64,000 nt of DNA from Anaspis maculata (GCA_949128115.1 OX421962.1:38525745-38589744), one strand, 5' to 3'. Shown: positions 11,066-22,614, counted from the first letter of the stretch. The notes: generated by a model from the letters alone, not told the origin. A program made the numbers and translations.

Positions 11066-12046
11066 ATGGCGTCGACGCAAGAGCACGCGTTTGGTGAGCT
11101 CCCTTGTAAGAAATGCAAAAAGTCGTGCAAAAGTGGTGTTAAGTGTATAACCTGTGTCTCCGTTTTTCACGTCAGCTGTGCCAAGTTGTACAGCTCAGCT
11201 ATTTTTCTCGACAACGGTACTATGACGTGCTGTGACCTTACAACCCCGGTGTCCGATGCCGAAACGGATCAGGAGTTCTGAGACGCGCTTGCTGATCCCC
11301 GGGTCGACCAGACGAGAGGAATGGTCGATGTTCGGTTCATCAATTACATCATTAGGCAGAAGGACTGTCTAATTAACGAAATTCAAAGTAAAATATCTTT
11401 ATTGAACGAACAGATTGCCCTATTGAAAAAAGTTCATGCGCCGCATTTACTGATAGACAATGTCGCCTCTGTTTCACAAAAACCGCATAAGGCACAAAAA
11501 CCGACCGACAAGAAGAAGGTACCATCAATCGTAGCTGATAAATCCGGCCCTGGCTCGCAAGCCGGGCAAGATGACTCGGTCCCGGTAATTCCCGTTCCTG
11601 CGGCGGACAAACTGGAGAAAAATGGTAGTGGCTCGTGTCGGGTCCGTGCTCCCGTGCAGGGTGCTCAAAAGAAGGCTGATCGTGGATGGGAAACTGTTCC
11701 GTCCCGTAAAAGAAAATCGCAGAAAAGAAATCAACAATTGATTGTCGGCTCCGGCAGTGGTGGTGACGCCGCCAACCTCAGGAGTGCCCCCAAAAAGGCT
11801 TACTTGCACGTCAGCAGACTCTTGCCTGGTACAAAAGCGCGCGACATCGAGCTTTTCCTCAAGAATGATTTCCCGGAAGTTCAGTGTGAGGAGTTGCAGT
11901 CTAAATCTCCCACCCACTACTCTTCCTTCAAAACCACCATCAATTTGCACAACTTGGATGGGTGTTTGGATTCGAGCCGTTGGCCTGCCGGTGTGCGTGT
12001 CTCGCGGTTTTTCCGCCCGCGACCGAGGTCGGACCGGAACAGTTAA
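11066..12046 (+). pseudogene. Retrotransposon ORF1 protein, interrupted by one in-frame UGA
   Basis: ORF1 of the non-LTR element, presumably the RNA-binding partner of ORF2. The start is ATG at 11066, in good context (AAGATGG). A Cys4-His-Cys3 PHD-like finger is visible: C14, C17, C27, C30, H35, C38 and the C55/C56 pair. Codon 72 is TGA (11279-11281). Downstream, the same frame stays open to TAA at 12044-12046. After the stop come a leucine-rich coiled-coil segment (about 11330-11440), a lysine- and proline-rich linker, and a C-terminal region starting KKAYLHVSRLLPGTK that resembles the RRM-like domain of related ORF1 proteins. The intact frame on both sides means either a single nonsense mutation or readthrough. 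Internal re-initiation at the ATG at 11321 would give a finger-less 241-residue product. Confidence 0.8.
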
Positions 12047-12048
12047 TG
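12044..12048 (+). promoter_or_regulatory. TAATG stop/start overlap between ORF1 and ORF2
   Basis: The ORF1 stop codon TAA (12044-12046) shares its last base with the ORF2 start codon ATG (12046-12048). Such UAAUG junctions couple termination to re-initiation in some non-LTR elements, for example SART1 of Bombyx. This fixes the ORF2 start: the frame is open further upstream but only with non-ATG codons, and the endonuclease domain begins immediately after this ATG. Confidence 0.8.
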
Positions 12049-14910
12049 CAAGTGTGCCACCTAAACATTAGAAGCCTACGAGGAAAAGCGTCCGAACTGG
12101 AGCTTATTCTGCACTCACTCAACTTTCCTCAGGTCATCTGTCTTACTGAAACGTGGTGCAGTTCTTCCGAGATTGGTTTGGTTCATCTTAACTACTACAC
12201 ACTCGCAGCCTACTTCTCCAGGGATTCCACCAGGGGCGGCGGAGTTGCAATCTTCGTGCGAAGCGATATTTCTTTCAAGTCTGGAGTTTGTGGGGTCCTG
12301 CCTGAGGAATCGTGCTTTGAATTCGCCATGACCACCATTCTACTGTCCAACTTCAAAATTAATGTTGTGGCTCTATATAGATCGCCCAATACTGCCACCA
12401 ATGTATTTGCGGAAAAAGTGAGGCTCCTTTTGGCGCGTTTACCTAGTTCTGATCAGTCTTTTTTCTGCGGTGACTTCAATGTAAATTTTGGTGATGTGTC
12501 GGATGCTGCTGCCAAAGCTTTGTGTAATGTTTTTCTTTCGTTTGGAATGCATAAGTGCATTTATGATTTTACTCGCATCCAGGGTGTCTCAAGAACAACA
12601 ATAGACAATATTTTTACTAATGTGAACAAATCCTGTCTGGATTCGGAGAACGTCCATACGGATATTTCCGACCACTTCATGCAGCGTGTTGTGTGCTCGG
12701 GGTTCGGTGCTGTCGGTAGTCCTCTTGGGCGGGGCGGTTTTGTTCAGTCGCGCAATTTTAAAAGTCCTAGTAATATTGAGAAGTTCAAGCATTTGTTATC
12801 GCTCGAGCGATGGGATTTTTTGTCGTCGAGATTCCTCAACAGCAATGATAAGTTTAATGCGTTTTTTGATGTTTTTTCAGGCGTTACTTGGGACTCCTTT
12901 CCTTTAGTCACACGCAGGATTGACGAAGGCAAGGGCGGAGGGAAACCGTGGATCTCCAGGTCTTTGATCGATCAAGGCTTTATTTTGCGAGACATGTATA
13001 AAACATATAAATACACTGATGACCCTGACCTTTATTGCAGATATAAGTCGCTGAAAAAGTTACATCAGGCTGATATCGCTCGCGCCAGGAGGGAATACTA
13101 CAACTTTAAGTTTGCCACATCCCCCAATTTTTCAAAAACGGCTTGGCAGCTGATAAATTCCAATTCTGGAATTCACAAAAAGAAGAAGTACCTGCCGAAA
13201 TTTTTCACGAATGATTCCGGCGAGAAGATCGATGATATGGGCACGGCCGCCGCTGAGTTTAACGACTATTTCGTGGATACTGTTGGGAGGTTATCTGCTC
13301 GATCTGCTAGTCAAAATTTAGAGAGCGATGGTAATTCCCATTCTATTCTTAATTCAATGTTTTTATATCCGACTGACAAGGCTGAAGTTATGCAGGTAAT
13401 CAGGTCTGTCTCTCTCAGGGACTCTGCTGGGTGCGACGGGATTCCCTGCTCCATTCTCGGGCACGCTGCCGATTTCGTTTGCTTGCCACTGGTTGAATTA
13501 ATCAATTCCTCCTTTTTAGAGGGCTCGTTTCCTGATTGCTTGAAACTTGCTAATATTATTCCAGTTCACAAAAAAGGCGATAAAACTAAACTTAGCAATT
13601 ACAGACCGATAGCTTTGATATCAGTTTTTTCCAAAGTATTTGAGAAGATTTTTTATAGTCGCCTACTCGGTCATCATGAACGTAACAATTTTTTTGTAAA
13701 GCATCAGTTTGGTTTTCGCAAAGGCCGATCAACTGTGGATGCTATCTTATCTCTTTACAATCACATTCGTGAAAATCTTGAAGACAAAAAGGAAACGGCC
13801 TGCGTGTTTTTTGATTTGACTAAAGCGTTTGATGTAATTCCACATAAGACGCTGCTGCAAAAGCTACACAAATATGGAATCAGAGGCCAGGCTTTTGACT
13901 GGATGCGGAGCTACCTCACGAATCGAATGCAGCGTGTCTCTTTGTCTGGTGGCGGTGAGTCCCACAAGTCAGGATTCAGGCTTGTCACGGCGGGCGTACC
14001 CCAGGGCAGCATTCTGGGTCCACTCCTATTTTTAATTTTCATTAATGACTTGCGGATCGACTCTTCCCTCCTCACCCTCTTTGCAGATGATACCTCAGTG
14101 GCGGTCGATGGCACGGGCCTGGATGAGCTAAGTGAGAGATCGGATAGAGCTGTTTCTGCAATGGTGCAGTATTGTCAGGATAATGGCCTGCATCTCAATG
14201 CTGGCAAAACTAGTATGATGCTGTTTTCAAACCGCAGTCGAGGCTCTAGTTTGCTGGTAAGGGCTGCTGGGCAGAGCATACCCCAGGTCGACTCTGTGAA
14301 GTTTCTTGGTGTCCACATTGATGCCCGTCTGTCCTGGCGGGCACACATCGATCACGTGCTTGCCAGGATGGCCTCGTCTTGTTTTGTTTTATCGCAGCTG
14401 CGGGACAGGGTTGACTTGGGGATGCTCAAGTTGTATTACCATGCGCACGTCCATTCAGTGTTGAGTTACGGCATTTTGTTGTGGGGTGGCTCTGGCGGGG
14501 TCATCAGTGTTCTGAAAATGCAAAAACGTATTCTGCGCACAATGACTTTCAATGCTGTGCGTGTATCCTGCAGGCCAATTTTTCAAGACCTAAAAATTTT
14601 AACGGTCATTTCTGAATTTATTTTGAGGTGTGTAGTGTACGTTCACTCTAATAAATCTCAATTTTCCTTTTATGACAGAGATACATGTTCGCCTTATGAC
14701 CTGAGATGCAGCGGCTCCGCCCTTGCAATTCCGTTTCATAGACTATCTGCAACGGCAAGGAGTTCTCTGGTGATGCCGATCAAATTATACAATCGTATCC
14801 CTGCTCAGGTGAGGAGTATCGATAGCGTTTATGGCTTTCGTAGAGCCGTGAAAGAGCTACTTTTAGGGCTAACAGTTTATTCCGTCGATGAATTTTTAGA
14901 CGGAAAATGA
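12046..14910 (+). CDS. Retrotransposon ORF2: APE endonuclease and reverse transcriptase, intact
   Basis: A 954-residue enzyme that would nick target DNA and reverse-transcribe the element RNA there. The N-terminal APE-type endonuclease (about 1-215) has HLNIRS with N7, LTETW with E35, GDFN with D143 and N145, and SDH with D209 and H210, so all core catalytic positions are present. A linker of about 220 residues follows. The reverse transcriptase (about 440-730) shows NYRPIALIS, the QFGFRKGRST block, the first catalytic Asp in FFDLTKAFD (D590), GVPQGSILGPLLF and FADD (D681, D682). The C-terminal 220 residues contain LSYGILLWGG and SVYGFRRAVKELL, typical of the CR1/Jockey group. No RNase H domain is seen. 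There are no stops or frameshifts. Whether the element is mobile depends on ORF1, which carries a stop. Clade assignment is inference. Confidence 0.95.
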   Translation: MQVCHLNIRSLRGKASELELILHSLNFPQVICLTETWCSSSEIGLVHLNYYTLAAYFSRDSTRGGGVAIFVRSDISFKSGVCGVLPEESCFEFAMTTILLSNFKINVVALYRSPNTATNVFAEKVRLLLARLPSSDQSFFCGDFNVNFGDVSDAAAKALCNVFLSFGMHKCIYDFTRIQGVSRTTIDNIFTNVNKSCLDSENVHTDISDHFMQRVVCSGFGAVGSPLGRGGFVQSRNFKSPSNIEKFKHLLSLERWDFLSSRFLNSNDKFNAFFDVFSGVTWDSFPLVTRRIDEGKGGGKPWISRSLIDQGFILRDMYKTYKYTDDPDLYCRYKSLKKLHQADIARARREYYNFKFATSPNFSKTAWQLINSNSGIHKKKKYLPKFFTNDSGEKIDDMGTAAAEFNDYFVDTVGRLSARSASQNLESDGNSHSILNSMFLYPTDKAEVMQVIRSVSLRDSAGCDGIPCSILGHAADFVCLPLVELINSSFLEGSFPDCLKLANIIPVHKKGDKTKLSNYRPIALISVFSKVFEKIFYSRLLGHHERNNFFVKHQFGFRKGRSTVDAILSLYNHIRENLEDKKETACVFFDLTKAFDVIPHKTLLQKLHKYGIRGQAFDWMRSYLTNRMQRVSLSGGGESHKSGFRLVTAGVPQGSILGPLLFLIFINDLRIDSSLLTLFADDTSVAVDGTGLDELSERSDRAVSAMVQYCQDNGLHLNAGKTSMMLFSNRSRGSSLLVRAAGQSIPQVDSVKFLGVHIDARLSWRAHIDHVLARMASSCFVLSQLRDRVDLGMLKLYYHAHVHSVLSYGILLWGGSGGVISVLKMQKRILRTMTFNAVRVSCRPIFQDLKILTVISEFILRCVVYVHSNKSQFSFYDRDTCSPYDLRCSGSALAIPFHRLSATARSSLVMPIKLYNRIPAQVRSIDSVYGFRRAVKELLLGLTVYSVDEFLDGK

Positions 14911-15081
14911 TATTGTCTGGATTGTTTTGTTCACTTTGTTTTGTATTTCATTGTATTGCAATGTGTTGTATGTTACCTATGATAGGTACTCAATTTTATT
15001 TATAGTTTTTGTTATTCTATTTACATGTATTTACCGATTTTGACCACATTTACAATAACATCTTGTTGTTCTAATCAAATG

Positions 15082-15087
15082 AATAAA
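15082..15087 (+). terminator. Polyadenylation signal AATAAA of the non-LTR element
   Basis: AATAAA lies 4 bases upstream of the terminal (TTGAAT)3 tail and about 170 bases after the ORF2 stop. Confidence 0.75.
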
Positions 15088-15111
15088 GTTTTGAATTTGA
15101 ATTTGAATTTG

Positions 15112-17740
15112 GTTGCTATCGTATCCAATACTTACCAACTTCTGATTTCAGGAAAGGTCTGCTACTCGAAAAACCTTTTCGCTCGGTGGATATACGGAAA
15201 AGCGAATGTAGGTATACTCCGACTAAATTAATACGTGACAGGTTGGTGCAGTTACAAGTTGCGAAATAAATATGCGCCGGCACACAAAGCGAAATGGAGG
15301 CGGAATGACATTAAAGTGTATTACTTTGTTGATACAATTCATAGTCCTATTTACATTTCGCCCAGCTTTCAAAGCTCTTGCCGTGTTTTATTCAAAAGTG
15401 TGCTACTGTGTTGTGTATTGTATGCCGCGGCTTCAGCACAGCAGCCAGCCAAAGAGAGGCGATTAGTGACAAAAGACAAGTTACATTATGTTCCATAAGC
15501 AACGATATACAGCTCCTCCAGAACTTTATGATGAATGTGCTGCGAACGAAACATCATCTATCCTTGCGGGAGCAGTACCGAAACTTTCTTTGGGGTAAAA
15601 AATTGTCGCCCTGCATGTCATTATTGTGTGTGTGTAGGAGTGGGTGAGTGTGTGCTGTGCGGGATGTGGAAGCGCCGAATAAGTATAGGTGTGGTGATTT
15701 ATGGCATCATCGCCTGCGATAGCGCAAAAGAAACTTGCATTGCATAGGGTAGTTGGGTGGTAGTCCCAGGAGGGGTGGCACTTCTAGAGGTATTGTCCGA
15801 AAGTTTGGTAATCATAACAAATTTATTTGTTTGAAAGAAGCGCAGCGGATCCCCCAGAGGTGTTAGCAGCTGAAGGTGGCGATGGTGTGTAATCAATCAT
15901 GCGGTTTGAAAGTTTTGGCGGATCTAATATCTGACATGTCTAGAATTTATAGACAATCTGATTCGAGTACACCTGCTTTATTAAACTTTTGTGCGGCTAG
16001 TGAACAACTTCGTGATATTTATAGGGTTATTGCATGGATTTTAAAGAACTTGGAATGCAATAGGCTTCTATCTGGCGCCAATAGTTTTCGCTCCAAAGGA
16101 CAAAAAGCTAATTTAAAAAATGAAAAACATTGTGCAAGCATGCGAAGAGTCCTAAGCATGAATGCATGTTTGTACTGACACTGGATACCTAAATACATTT
16201 CGAATATTAAAAATTCATAATCCAACTAGCAGCCGGAGTCAACAGACAGAACTGAACTACTGAACTGAACAAACAACGAGCGTTAGCGATCGAAAGCGCA
16301 ACGTCTGATGATTATTTAACTGAATAATTCACACGATATTAATTATTGGCACATTGGTCTCGTTTGCACAAGCAATGTGTCTGGTTATAAAACCTGAATT
16401 TACCTTGAATTTCGTTGCGCATAGCAGTTAGCGGTATATTTCACAGGTAGCTATCGTTCTTGGGAAACACCACCTTTTGTAAATACAGTAGCAGTAGCAG
16501 CGGAATAACAGAGCCCGATATGTGGAATTATAAAACTGGATGTTTGTGAACCACCGCACTATATGATTAATGAAGACATGCATGAAGCAGAAAACGCATT
16601 ACTGCTACGAACAATGCCAGCAGCACACGGAAATGCTAAATTAATGCTGTCTGGGTGTGCCTGGCTGCTAAAGTGTTCAAATTAGAGGAGAAAAACATCA
16701 GAGGCATTAGTTATATTATTGGATCAAATCTAAACGTCCGTTCCTTTACCATCATTATACCAGAAAATTCCATTTTCTACTCATTCTCATTCCACTCCAC
16801 AATCTAATGGCAAAAAGTACCTGCCAAAGGTGGAGCACCTGCAGAAACTCTAAACAACTAATACAACTTGGAAAAGTTTTTTTGATGAATTTATATAGGT
16901 ACAACAAGCGTCATGTGGTTGTTAATTTAAGTGTTTGTCAATTAATTAATAACCTAATTGTTTTATTTTAACAAAATCGTAAAATTTGATTAGATAAAAA
17001 GTAAGTGTCTTCCAAGTTCAGGGGTGGGTACTATTGGTACTTTATTATATGCGGTTATGCAAGTCGTGACAACTCAGCATAACTTCCGGAACAAAAAAAA
17101 ACAGTCGAACAGGTTTCCATAATTGAGTAGATAAACTTGAAACACTGCATTTATGCAGTTCCTAAAAAGAGCGGCTCTTCTCTTTTAGGAACCGTCATTT
17201 TGTAACATGTCTCTGGAATTCATTTGGTAAGCATAATATGTAGTCGCCATTACATATTCTTTCTGTTCAAGAGAAGTTATAACCCCGACCTAGACGACCC
17301 AATTCTCGAAATAAATAGTCCAGAACCAAGCGCACTATACACAAGGAAAGGCAGCAATTTTCCAGAAGTCTGTTGCGGAAAATATGCATCAACTTTGCCA
17401 CAATAGAAAATGTTATAATTTTGTAAGCGTCTACTCGTTTTCATAACTTACCAGCGACCGTGCTCACAACTCATTCATAACATTTGCGAATTATGCTGTA
17501 CTCCACTGAAATTGGCAAGCAATTCAATAATTTAGCGACGTCGCAAGAGGTATACTGTTGCTGTTTTGTCTCGAGCTAACTCGACAGAAGTGGGCAAAGT
17601 TTTCTCCGACAGAAATAAAAACAAGAAGATACAAAGGACCGTATGATGAAAAGTATCAGTAAATGCTTATGCTCAAAATTTGCAATGAAAAAATTATGAA
17701 AATCCTAATACTCAGCTAGTTACTTCAGCTTTTTCTGGGT
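15112..17740. other. Non-coding stretch, no gene recognised
   Basis: Only short frames without recognisable domains occur. A GTGTGTGT patch lies at 15628-15655. A TTCTGATTTCAGG sequence at about 15140-15152 looks like a splice acceptor, but no exon follows that I can support. Confidence 0.4.
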
Positions 17741-17743
17741 GTA

Positions 17744-20163
17744 GACTAGGATATCATTTTTGGAAAAGTGGCCTGGAAAGTGGTTCTAGAGGCAAGTCAT
17801 GTTAAAGTTTGGCAACATATGTTTTAAGGGTATTTGGACCTCGTTAAATACGAAAACCATTGTTGCCAAGCCGAATTTTGCACCGGAAGCCCGCAATGGG
17901 GGGGTAAAGGGGGGGGTAAGACCAAAAATCACCATTTTCCACCATTTTTGATACCGGGACTGAGACCTGTCATCAATGTGCGGTGAATTACATCGTATCT
18001 TGATTAACTAAGGTCTTATACTATCATCTTGACATGATTACTGTCAAAATTTCCATAGGGGGGCGACTGGTGGGGGGAATGTTGACTGTGAAGATGATTC
18101 TTTTTTTCTCTTGATTTTGAGTGAATATATACATGTTTGGTATCTTTTCCCATCAAGTTTCATATTCTCAGTTCAATTATGGTGTCAAAATTACAATAGG
18201 AGCAAGTTTGAACAAGTTTTAGATAATAAAACATGTTTTTTTGTCAATATTTTTTCACCACTTTGAACTGTGTTATTCATTGCAAATCGGCATTTTTTTC
18301 TCAAAATTTTTGCGTAGTTCGTTAGTCTGGTGTATTTCACACAATACTGTCATGTAACTGATGTGCCTTTAACTTTTAAAATATGAGAAAAATATTTTTT
18401 TGTGAAAACTGTTTGGCGCTACTTTTCAACTTTATTTTTTGCTATTATTTTATTGTATGATGAAAAACTGTGGTCCTCCGCCTCATAATTATGGAGGAAA
18501 CCTCAGCTGAGATATTCTAGTATGTACTTTTTTCCAAAAGAAGAGTTTTTCATATCAGAACCTGATGCCCAGTAGACAAGAGTCCTCTCAGAGAGGCCTG
18601 AGAAGTTCTATTGAGCTCGAGAAACGGTTACCTCTTCCAAACGGCTTTGATATGCCCTATTAAGATACAGAGAGGTTACCTTATTCCAACTTTTTTGTGA
18701 TGTTCTCTTGAGTTTCAAAAATTTTACCACTTTTGCACTTCTTTGAGATGTTCTATTAAGCTTTAAAGAGGTTACCTTTTTCCAACTTCTCTATTATATT
18801 CTCTCAAGCTCCAAATAAGGTTACCTTTTTAGAACTTATTCTAAATGTTTTATAAAATTACAAAGCTCCAAAGGTAACCCTTAAGGTTACCTTTCTCCAA
18901 CTCCTCTAAGAAGTTCTATTTCAGCTCAAAAAAAAATTAATTTTCTTTGGTATGTTTGATTATGCTCTAAGGAAGGTTACCTTTTTTGGATTTCCGTGAG
19001 ATGATCTATCAAACCTCCAAGAAAAGTTACCTTTTTCGAACGTCTTAGGCAGGTGTTCTCTACCATCAACCTCTAAAAAAGAACAACTCCTCAAAATTAC
19101 GTTCATGAGAATAGATGTATACCTATATTCGAAAAAGCCGCATTCCTCTAATAATACCCAGGGAAGAGGTAGATGAAGAGATATTGAAATCGAATGTAAT
19201 AAATGTGAATGATAAAACCTATAATTGTATTATCCAACTTAAGGTTTAGGGTAATGTACGTATCTGCTTCCGGTTGCACCAAGTTCTCTTCAGTTACATT
19301 AGCGTATTTTTTTTAATTCTATAAATTATGATATCTCAATGCAAATCGGAGTTTTTTTCGACAATTCTTGAGTAATTTGTCAGTCTGGTGTATTTTACAC
19401 AATACATTCACATACTAAGTGTGTTTTCACTTTCTAAAATATGAAAAACTTGGGTTTTGATCATACATACATCATACAGCAAAAAATAAAGTTGAAAAGT
19501 AGGGCCAAACAATTTCCACAAAATTTTTTTTTCTTCATATTTAAAAAAGTAGAGGCAAATCAATTGGATGCCTATATCATGGTAAATACATGAGACTAAC
19601 GAACTATACAAGATTTTTGAGAAAAAAAGCCGATTTGCAGTGAAATAACACAGTTGAAAGACCTAAAAAAATATTGACAAAAAACATGTTTTATCATGTG
19701 ACACTTGTTCAAACTCGCTTGTATTGCAATTTGAACACCATAGTTGAATAGGGAATATGGAATTTAGTCGGAAACGATACCAAACATGTTTATATTTACT
19801 CAAAATCGAGAGTAATGAAGAATCATCTACACAGTCAACATTCCCCCCACCAGTATTCCCCTTCTTGAAATTTTGACAGTAATTATGTCAATATGGTAGT
19901 ATAAGACCTCAGTGAATCAAGATATGATGTAATTCACTTCACGTTGATGACAGGTCGCAGTCCCAACATCAAAAATGGTGAAAAATAGTGATTTTTGGTC
20001 TTTCCTCCCCTTTACCCCCCTATTGCGGGCTTCCGGTGCAAAATTCGGCTTGGCAACAATGGTTTTCGTATTCAGCGGGGTCCAAATACCCTTAAAACGT
20101 ATGTTGCCAAACTTTAACATGACTTGCCTCTAGCATTGCTTTTTATCCGAAAAGATCCTAGAC
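17744..20163. mobile_element. Large foldback element (2.42 kb) with about 700-bp arms
   Basis: The left arm (17744 to about 18480) and right arm (about 19430 to 20163) are inverted copies. Examples are CTAGAGGCAAGTCATGTTAA mirrored at 20115-20134, CCAAGCCGAATTTTGCACCG mirrored near 20035-20055, and the CATTCCCCCCACCAG block near 19845. TA lies outside each proposed end (17742-17743 and 20164-20165), although the outermost 40 bases have diverged. The centre (18500-19100) is a degenerate tandem array. No transposase is encoded. Confidence 0.75.
18600..19080 (+). repeat. Degenerate tandem array with GGTTACCTTTTTCCAACTT core
   Basis: About seven irregular units, each starting near GGTTACCTTTTTCCAACTT and continuing with GAGATGTTCTATTAAGCT-like sequence. 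Spacing is roughly 50-80 bases. The array lies in the loop of the large foldback element. Confidence 0.7.
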
Positions 20164-20262
20164 TAGTGTTTAATGTCTTGCCTTGAATCATCAGTAATTA
20201 TTCAAAATTTGATTAGTTTTAAGCTTTTTTTTCAGTATCAAATTTCAAGCGAGAATCATTTG

Positions 20263-22242
20263 GCTCCATACCATAGAATCGAAAGTCGTAGGATCGAACG
20301 TCGTACAATCGAAAATCCCGCCTTTTATCGTGAGTTCATCATGCCAGTGGCCGCCAACAAGTATACAAGATATGGTTGGGCAACCGACACAGCTATCTGT
20401 ACAAAATGGTTGCATATTTTATTTCTGCTAGTAATTTAAGCTATACACTTGGTAATATTCACAGAAAGCGTTAATAAACAAGATAAAATGAAGATTAGAC
20501 TAGCAAGGTAGGAGTCTGATGAGATCGTATAATTCAGATACACATTTTAACCAAAAAACAAACCAAACCAGATACTGCTAAAAGAAAAACAAAACCAAAA
20601 CCCTCGCCTCGGTCGTCTTGATCTCCATATAGTCAGCTGCGGTCAGATTTTTGCCATTGATAGAGGAAAACAAATACTCAAGTGATTGTCAATGATATCC
20701 TTAAAGCTCTAATAATCTAGAGCGTAGTATGTAATGATCACTTATTCCGTCTGCCACTGAACATTTTCATTATTATGAAAATAAGATTTTGAAGGGCTAA
20801 AATTACTCTTTTGACTGGGTTGAAGTATTCTCGCAAGTAGGTACTGCTAATCAGTATCTACTACCTACCTATTGTGTCAGGTTCCAGGCATAGGTTCAGG
20901 TCTAATTTGAATTCGTATACTTGGGCGATCTCAGCCCAATATTCAACGGCAGCGAGAAAAGGTAAATATTGGGTAATGCGAGTTTAAAATATTATATAGC
21001 GGTGTTCATATATATCGACGTGTCCAAGCCAGAACGACATGAGCGCCAAAAATTACAAAAATGCGATATTGGTGCACGTATAAGTACGTACGAATAAATA
21101 AAAACTTCTCGTTTTACATAAGAAACGACCGCCTATTCGCGGAATTCGGATGATACGATCATTGAGACATTGGACATTGCAAACACGCAGACCGAAATCG
21201 GTTGGCGGCACTTTGTTTTTGGCAAAGCCGAATTGATTGATGAGGAGATAGGTTTCTGTACGTATCCGTGGGACAGGTATGTATATAATGCCCGTAGCGT
21301 GCACGTATAAGCACGTACGAAAAATTGAAAACTCCTCGCTTTACATAAGAAATTACCGCCTATTCGCGAAAGTTGGATGATACGAACATTGCGAACTATA
21401 ACATGCATCTGTCGGTTGCCTTGTCACTTGCCAGCCGCGCACATGAGCCAGGGCTACGCAAAATTAGAAGTTAGTTAGACTATGGGATTATGCGATTTTG
21501 ATCATGTTGACTTTAGGAAGAAAAAAAGATAAATCATCAGTTTATTATTCTTCCTTTCAACTCAATACAAATTCAACTTATATTTTGGCAAACAAATAGG
21601 TAAAGCGCTGAAGGTAGATAGTATGGTGTGGTGTGAACATTACAAGCAATACCTCATAATTATTAGCCTCGTTATTAGCCTAATGTCCGGACGGAATCAC
21701 ATAATAGGCATATAATATATTCTTAGTAACTTGGTATACAATCATATGAATGAGAGAACTTCATTATTGCTAAAAATAATTATGCAGTAAAAACGAAAAT
21801 CAATTTTGCACTTCCATTTAAAAGTTGGCTAGGGCATGGTGTCATTGAAGTGTGCATTATGTAGGTGTGGATAAGCTTCAAGTCATGCATCAGACTAGAA
21901 AATAGGCATCCATCGTTGGTGGATAGCTGCAAGTGCACTGACTTGTGGCATATCTTGCATATTGCACCTACTTGCAAAAGAAGCTTCACTTCCAGAAAAC
22001 CAGATGCAATTATCCTCGCAATTATCTGTAGAATATCTGTAATGTTTGTGTAGGATGTTGGCCATGAGGAACGAGAAATTGCCAGCTACTTTTTGATAGT
22101 GGAAACCGAGGTGGAAGCTCAAGACTGTGTACTGTGAAGCTGGTGAAGCGCATGCGGGATTTTCGATCCTACGACGTTCGACTGTACGACGTTCGATTGT
22201 ACGACGTTCGATCCTACGACTTTCAATTCTACGGGTGGCAGC
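20263..22242. mobile_element. MULE-like non-autonomous element with perfect 10-bp target duplication
   Basis: GAATCATTTG flanks the element exactly on both sides (20253-20262 and 22243-22252). The termini are inverted: GCTCCATACCATAGAATCGA at the left, and on the reverse strand of the right end GCTGCCACCCGTAGAATTGA. Both termini continue into tandem GTCGTAGGATCGAAC-type 15-mers, with two partial units on the left and four on the right, ending in GAAAATCCCGC. A 9-11 bp duplication with long, internally repetitive ends beginning with G points to the Mutator/MULE superfamily. The 1,980-bp interior has no long frame, so it is non-autonomous. Class assignment rests on the duplication length. Confidence 0.75.
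21074..21411 (+). repeat. Diverged tandem duplication, 227-bp period
   Basis: GCACGTATAAGTACGTACGA at 21074 recurs at 21301 with one change. Similarity continues through CTCGCTTTACATAAGAAA, CCGCCTATTCGCG and GGATGATACGA. It lies inside the MULE-like element. Confidence 0.8.
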
Positions 22243-22614
22243 GAATCATTTGCTTCATCTTTATCTATAGTGTTCGTTGGGGAATGAGTGGTTTCAGACT
22301 GTTTGACAATTTGGCGGAATTATGCCGTAAAACGCTCATCTCCAAGATTCTCATATGAATAATTTTGTTTAGAGGTCTAAATTTCCAAAAAATAGGTAGG
22401 TACTGAGTTTTGCTTTGCACCAGCACAAGTTGCACAATAAATTTATATCTATACAGAACAATTCAATATTAGCCGAATCATACATAGTTATAACTGGAAC
22501 TGTTTTATTTATCTACTTGTATGTATTGCATCGCTAAACTGTTTATCGTTCTGCAAGCTGATTCCAGCTTATCCAGCACAGGAATATATTCTATATATAT
22601 AATTCACAACTGGC

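Larger units (their letters stand above)
10850..15111 (+). mobile_element. Non-LTR (LINE-type) retrotransposon, near full length
   Basis: The unit contains a 5' leader with an AT-rich low-complexity stretch (about 10960-11048), ORF1, an overlapping ORF2 with endonuclease and reverse transcriptase, and a 200-bp 3' UTR. The UTR ends in AATAAA (15082-15087) and a (TTGAAT)3 tail (15091-15111). A two-ORF layout with a PHD-like finger in ORF1, an APE endonuclease, no obvious RNase H and a short microsatellite tail fits the CR1/Jockey side of LINE diversity (CR1, Daphne, Kiri or L2-like clades). The clade cannot be fixed without a phylogeny. The 5' end is uncertain by roughly 100 bases, and no clear target duplication was found. 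ORF2 is open throughout, which suggests a young copy. Confidence 0.9.

Noticed and set aside
11525..11950. 141-codon minus frame antisense to ORF1
   Set aside because: It is a shadow of the real + strand coding region with no independent features.
11962..12045. 28-codon upstream extension of ORF2 overlapping ORF1
   Set aside because: It begins with GTG. The endonuclease domain starts right after the ATG at 12046, which forms the TAATG junction.
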